17,500 nt of DNA from Glandiceps talaboti. Taxonomy: Eukaryota; Hemichordata; Enteropneusta; Spengelidae. The stretch spans positions 3,795,134-3,812,633 of the forward strand of contig NC_135562.1 in NCBI RefSeq assembly GCF_964340395.1. Reading direction: 5' to 3'. The first letter of the stretch is position 1, and each line of letters starts with the position of its first letter. Below the pieces are notes generated by a model. The model was not told where the DNA came from. It made no database searches and worked only from the letters and a program-made list of their open reading frames with translations. Below, in pieces: positions 15,298-17,500 of this stretch. The position numbers were made by a program, and so were the translations under genes.

Positions 15298-17500
15298 GTA
15301 ACAGTTTATTTCGACGTATCGGTCATCGAGTTTTCTCAGCACAGTGAATAAAAGGTTACACAAGGAAACGTTGTCTTGTGTACCTATATTCTATAGGTCT
15401 GAGGATAAATCAAACACGATGTTTATTTACATTACAGATTGTATCATTCTTAAATACATGTCTATTTGACCTTAAACCTGAAGGTCATTATTTGCAACGT
15501 CATATGCATATTACGGTAGTCTAGTTCAAAAGAAATGTTTAAAACTTAAACTTACACCCAACAACGTTACAATGTGTTTGCTCATAAGGAAATAGATAGT
15601 GTCTATAGTCATGGGCTACAGGAGGAATATATGCACGTTTTGACTATTCATGTTGAATACATTTTTCCTTCCTACCATAAGCTAGACAGTGAATGCTTAC
15701 AGGATTGAAACGTGTGTGGTAGAGCATCTTATGTTTACTCTTGGTGCTGATTACAGCTCAAGACAAGAATTGACAATAAATTTACACTGTAGACAGAGGC
15801 GGCTAGAATGGGTGCAGAGCACGATGGGTAAAACAACTGCAGATCGTGTGATACGTTAACATTGCAATGGTGGCTGGCTTAGTGCTCACCAGCCGTATTT
15901 TGGGGCATTTTCAACTCGCCGTAACTTTCACAACAATTCATCATTTTGGATACTATAAAAGTGAAAATCTCGACTGATATTTCTCCCTCCGTGCTAGAAG
16001 AATCGATTTTGGAATTAGTGATAGGAGTACTGTGATTTTTCGGCGATTTCGTGAAGAATACTTGACCCCGCTGAGGTCGTAAATTTCGGCCCGGTTTTTC
16101 GCCCATTTGTTGTTTCGCCCAAAATTTACAAATTTTGCAAAATAGATGGATTCTTGTGTACTTTTAAAATGGCTATAGTTGGAAAGAAATAGACAAGGTC
16201 CGTTCAAGATTTCGGTAGAAAGCGGGTGATCCGACCAGGAGTCAAAGGTGACATTGGAGAGGTAATAGCATTATCTTAAATTTATTAAACATAAAAATAA
16301 CTAAAACCGTGTAAATCGTCGCATATATAATCCTACTGTACCCTGTGGTGTAATGAAATGAACGCGGTTTCGTTACGTGTCTATGTTATTCGTTATTTTG
16401 TAGCTCGGCTAGTGCAAGTTGGTCAAGATGTCTTGGCTCAACAGTATCACAGTCCTCCCTTGTATACACAGAGCAACGCAGCAACCGATCAACATGCGCA
16501 ATATACGGATGTCAACCCGGTGAGTGTAAATTGTCAACATCTTATATTTTCAAAACGTTGGCCCGTAATGAATGATGTCCTGAAGGGTTGGAATATGTAT
16601 GTACACACATGTACATTTTTTTTTGCTGAGGCAACGAAAACCTCAAGCTATTGACGTCGACGGTGCTGTACAATTGAGTAGGCTGTAGTTTACGACGATG
16701 ATATACATACATGAATTGCAAGTAATATACGACCTGCTTTAGATAAAGTTTGACCTTTTTTGTTTGTAGGTGCACGTATATACACAGCAACCGACTACAA
16801 GCAAGACTGCTGGCAATGTCCACGAACTGAGACACTTACCAGCTTCCAACTCGACCACCTACACAAGAGGCCCCGATGATGATTACCTGGCATTCTCCAT
16901 ACTAAATTGTCTGTTTTGTTTCTGGGTTCTTGGATTAATTGCTATTATCAAATCATGTGAAGTGAGTAGAATAAACTAAGTTAACGAACAAATCTATACC
17001 TCTGTAAATGTACGTTTTCAAAGTGAAAGGCACTTTCTTGGATCAACACATTCACAAGCAAACTTACCCTCAATATATAAGCTTACATGTAATATTGATC
17101 GATCATCTGAAAGAGGTTACCAAGCTTAAGAGCTACATTACTCACGTGTCCCCCCCCCCCGCGCGAGAAACCGACTTTAGAACATGGCTATTTATTGTCT
17201 TGTTTTCTATTGTTTTGGAATTTTTTGCTCTAATTAATCTCGAAGAAACTTCACTCTAGAAAATAATTGCCTACGCTCTGACGTTATTAAATGTAGAGGG
17301 CGCTATTTATGAAGCGGCAGCTTGAAGCCACTTCGGTGACCAAACTGACTACTATCCAGGTGATAGTGGTTTATCGTTTGTTTGTTTGTTTGTTTTATCA
17401 GGTACGCAGAGCTGTTGAACTGGGTGATTTTCCACGGGCACACAAAGCTGCTAAATTGGCGAAAGACCTCAACATAACCGCCACCATTGCCGGATTTTTC
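15282..17500 (+). CDS. CD225/dispanin-family membrane protein, 3' end beyond window
   Basis: Four exons join in frame: 15282-15297, 16404-16519, 16770-16961 and 17402-17500 (open at the window edge), giving 141 residues so far. Residues 7-78 are hydrophilic and rich in Gln, Tyr, Thr and Pro, typical of dispanin N-termini. The CD225 domain starts at DDDYLAFSILN (80-90). A membrane helix follows (about 86-104, with FCFWVLGLIAIIKSCE at 93-108), then the cytosolic loop VRRAVELGDFPRAHKAAKLA and KDLNITATIAG, leading into the second helix. C91, C94 and C107 lie where the family carries S-acylated cysteines. Dispanins (IFITM, SYNDIG, PRRT, TMEM91) are small two-helix proteins of plasma and endosomal membranes acting in membrane fusion, trafficking or synapse biology. 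The specific role here cannot be read. The intron between helix 1 and the loop matches my memory of vertebrate dispanin genes. Confidence 0.88.
15298..16403 (+). other. First intron of the CD225 gene
   Basis: 1106 bp between donor GTAACAG and acceptor TTTTGTAG. It contains TATAAAAG (15954-15961) and TATATAA (16323-16329), either of which could drive an alternative start. No in-frame initiator was found after the first. Segment 15890-16260 is less AT-rich than its surroundings and ends in a donor-like GAG|GTAATAG. Confidence 0.4.
16404..16519 (+). CDS. CD225 gene exon 2 (Gln/Tyr/Pro-rich N-terminus)
   Basis: Acceptor TTATTTTGTAG, donor GTGAGT, 116 nt. It encodes RLVQVGQDVLAQQYHSPPLY and then TQSNAATDQHAQYTDVNP. 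This is low-complexity and polar, as expected for the disordered dispanin N-terminus. The next intron (16520-16769, 250 bp) shows nothing recognisable. Confidence 0.8.
16770..16961 (+). CDS. CD225 gene exon 3 (linker and first membrane helix)
   Basis: Acceptor TTTGTTTGTAG, donor GTGAGT, 64 codons, phase 0 at both ends. A polar linker (45-79) is followed by PDDDYLAFSILNCLFCFWVL and GLIAIIKSCE, the diagnostic start of the CD225 domain. The next intron (16962-17401, 440 bp) holds a C11 run (17150-17160) and a (TTTG)n tract against the acceptor. Confidence 0.9.
17377..17395. repeat. (TTTG)n at the acceptor of CD225 exon 4
   Basis: Four to five TTTG units end about 6 nt before the AG at 17400-17401, forming much of the T-rich acceptor tract. 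Confidence 0.8.
17402..17500 (+). CDS. CD225 gene exon 4 (cytosolic loop and second helix start), partial
   Basis: The acceptor TGTTTTATCAG precedes 33 codons, open to the window end. It encodes VRRAVELGDFPRAHKAAKLA and KDLNITATIAGFF. The GD(x)nA(x)nA..AK pattern is the family signature of the loop. IFITM3 has an S-acylated Cys (AKCLNI) where this protein has Asp130 (AKDLNI). Confidence 0.9.

Noticed and set aside
15954-16260. Alternative first exon of the CD225 gene from TATAAAAG to GAG|GTAATAG
   Set aside because: In the required phase a TGA lies just before the donor with no ATG after it, so it cannot supply a start. At most it is a non-coding alternative exon.
16358-16403. ATG at 16358 as the CD225 gene start without an upstream intron
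   Set aside because: It is in frame, but it would lie only a few bases after the start predicted by TATATAA at 16323, and a good acceptor (TTATTTTGTAG) lies between it and the dispanin-like sequence. It remains a fallback.
16428-16430. ATG (MSWLNSITV) inside CD225 exon 2 as the start
   Set aside because: Wrong frame. After splicing to exon 3 it hits a stop before the CD225 domain.

Overview
This is eukaryotic DNA from a metazoan nuclear genome. There are no bacterial operons or long uninterrupted ORFs. Two split genes can be rebuilt exon by exon with consensus GT/AG splice sites, and the introns and spacers are full of microsatellites and small transposable elements. The mix of an MFSD2-type transporter, a CD225/dispanin gene, LINE/SINE 3' tails and many MITEs suggests a marine invertebrate, most likely an invertebrate deuterostome such as a lancelet. 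The species call is inference.

Left and centre (2759-13425, minus strand): one complete gene for a 12-helix major-facilitator transporter of the MFSD2 (sodium-dependent lysophosphatidylcholine symporter) / GPH branch. Fourteen coding exons join without a frame error into 527 residues, the usual length for the family. A TATA box lies upstream (13417-13425) and a polyadenylation signal downstream (2605-2610). The protein keeps the family signatures ([34 protein letters not shown], the helix-11 lysine and the paired cysteines). However, both acidic cation-site residues of helix 2 are changed (Asp to Glu80, Asp to Asn84). A paralogue of its tenth exon stands alone at 332-415 on the same strand, so a second MFSD2-like gene or a duplicated relic adjoins the left edge.

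Mobile DNA inside and beside the transporter gene: a tRNA-type SINE (about 4690-5004), a retroelement-like tail ending in (CAGA)n (7270-7358), a palindromic foldback MITE between TTAA sites (9379-9717), a TIR element carrying a 15-copy 37-bp minisatellite (9970-10884), a 309-bp MITE upstream of the promoter (13580-13888), and a 5'-truncated LINE with a 9-bp target duplication (14279-14719). The SINE and the LINE share a nearly identical 3'-tail motif.

Right (15282-17500, plus strand): a CD225/dispanin (IFITM/SYNDIG/PRRT superfamily) gene, divergent from the transporter. A 16-nt first coding exon, a Gln/Tyr/Pro-rich exon, an exon with the first membrane helix and an exon with the cytosolic loop join in frame. 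The window cuts the gene at the start of its second membrane segment. The two genes are separated by about 1.9-2.1 kb and I see no functional link between their products.
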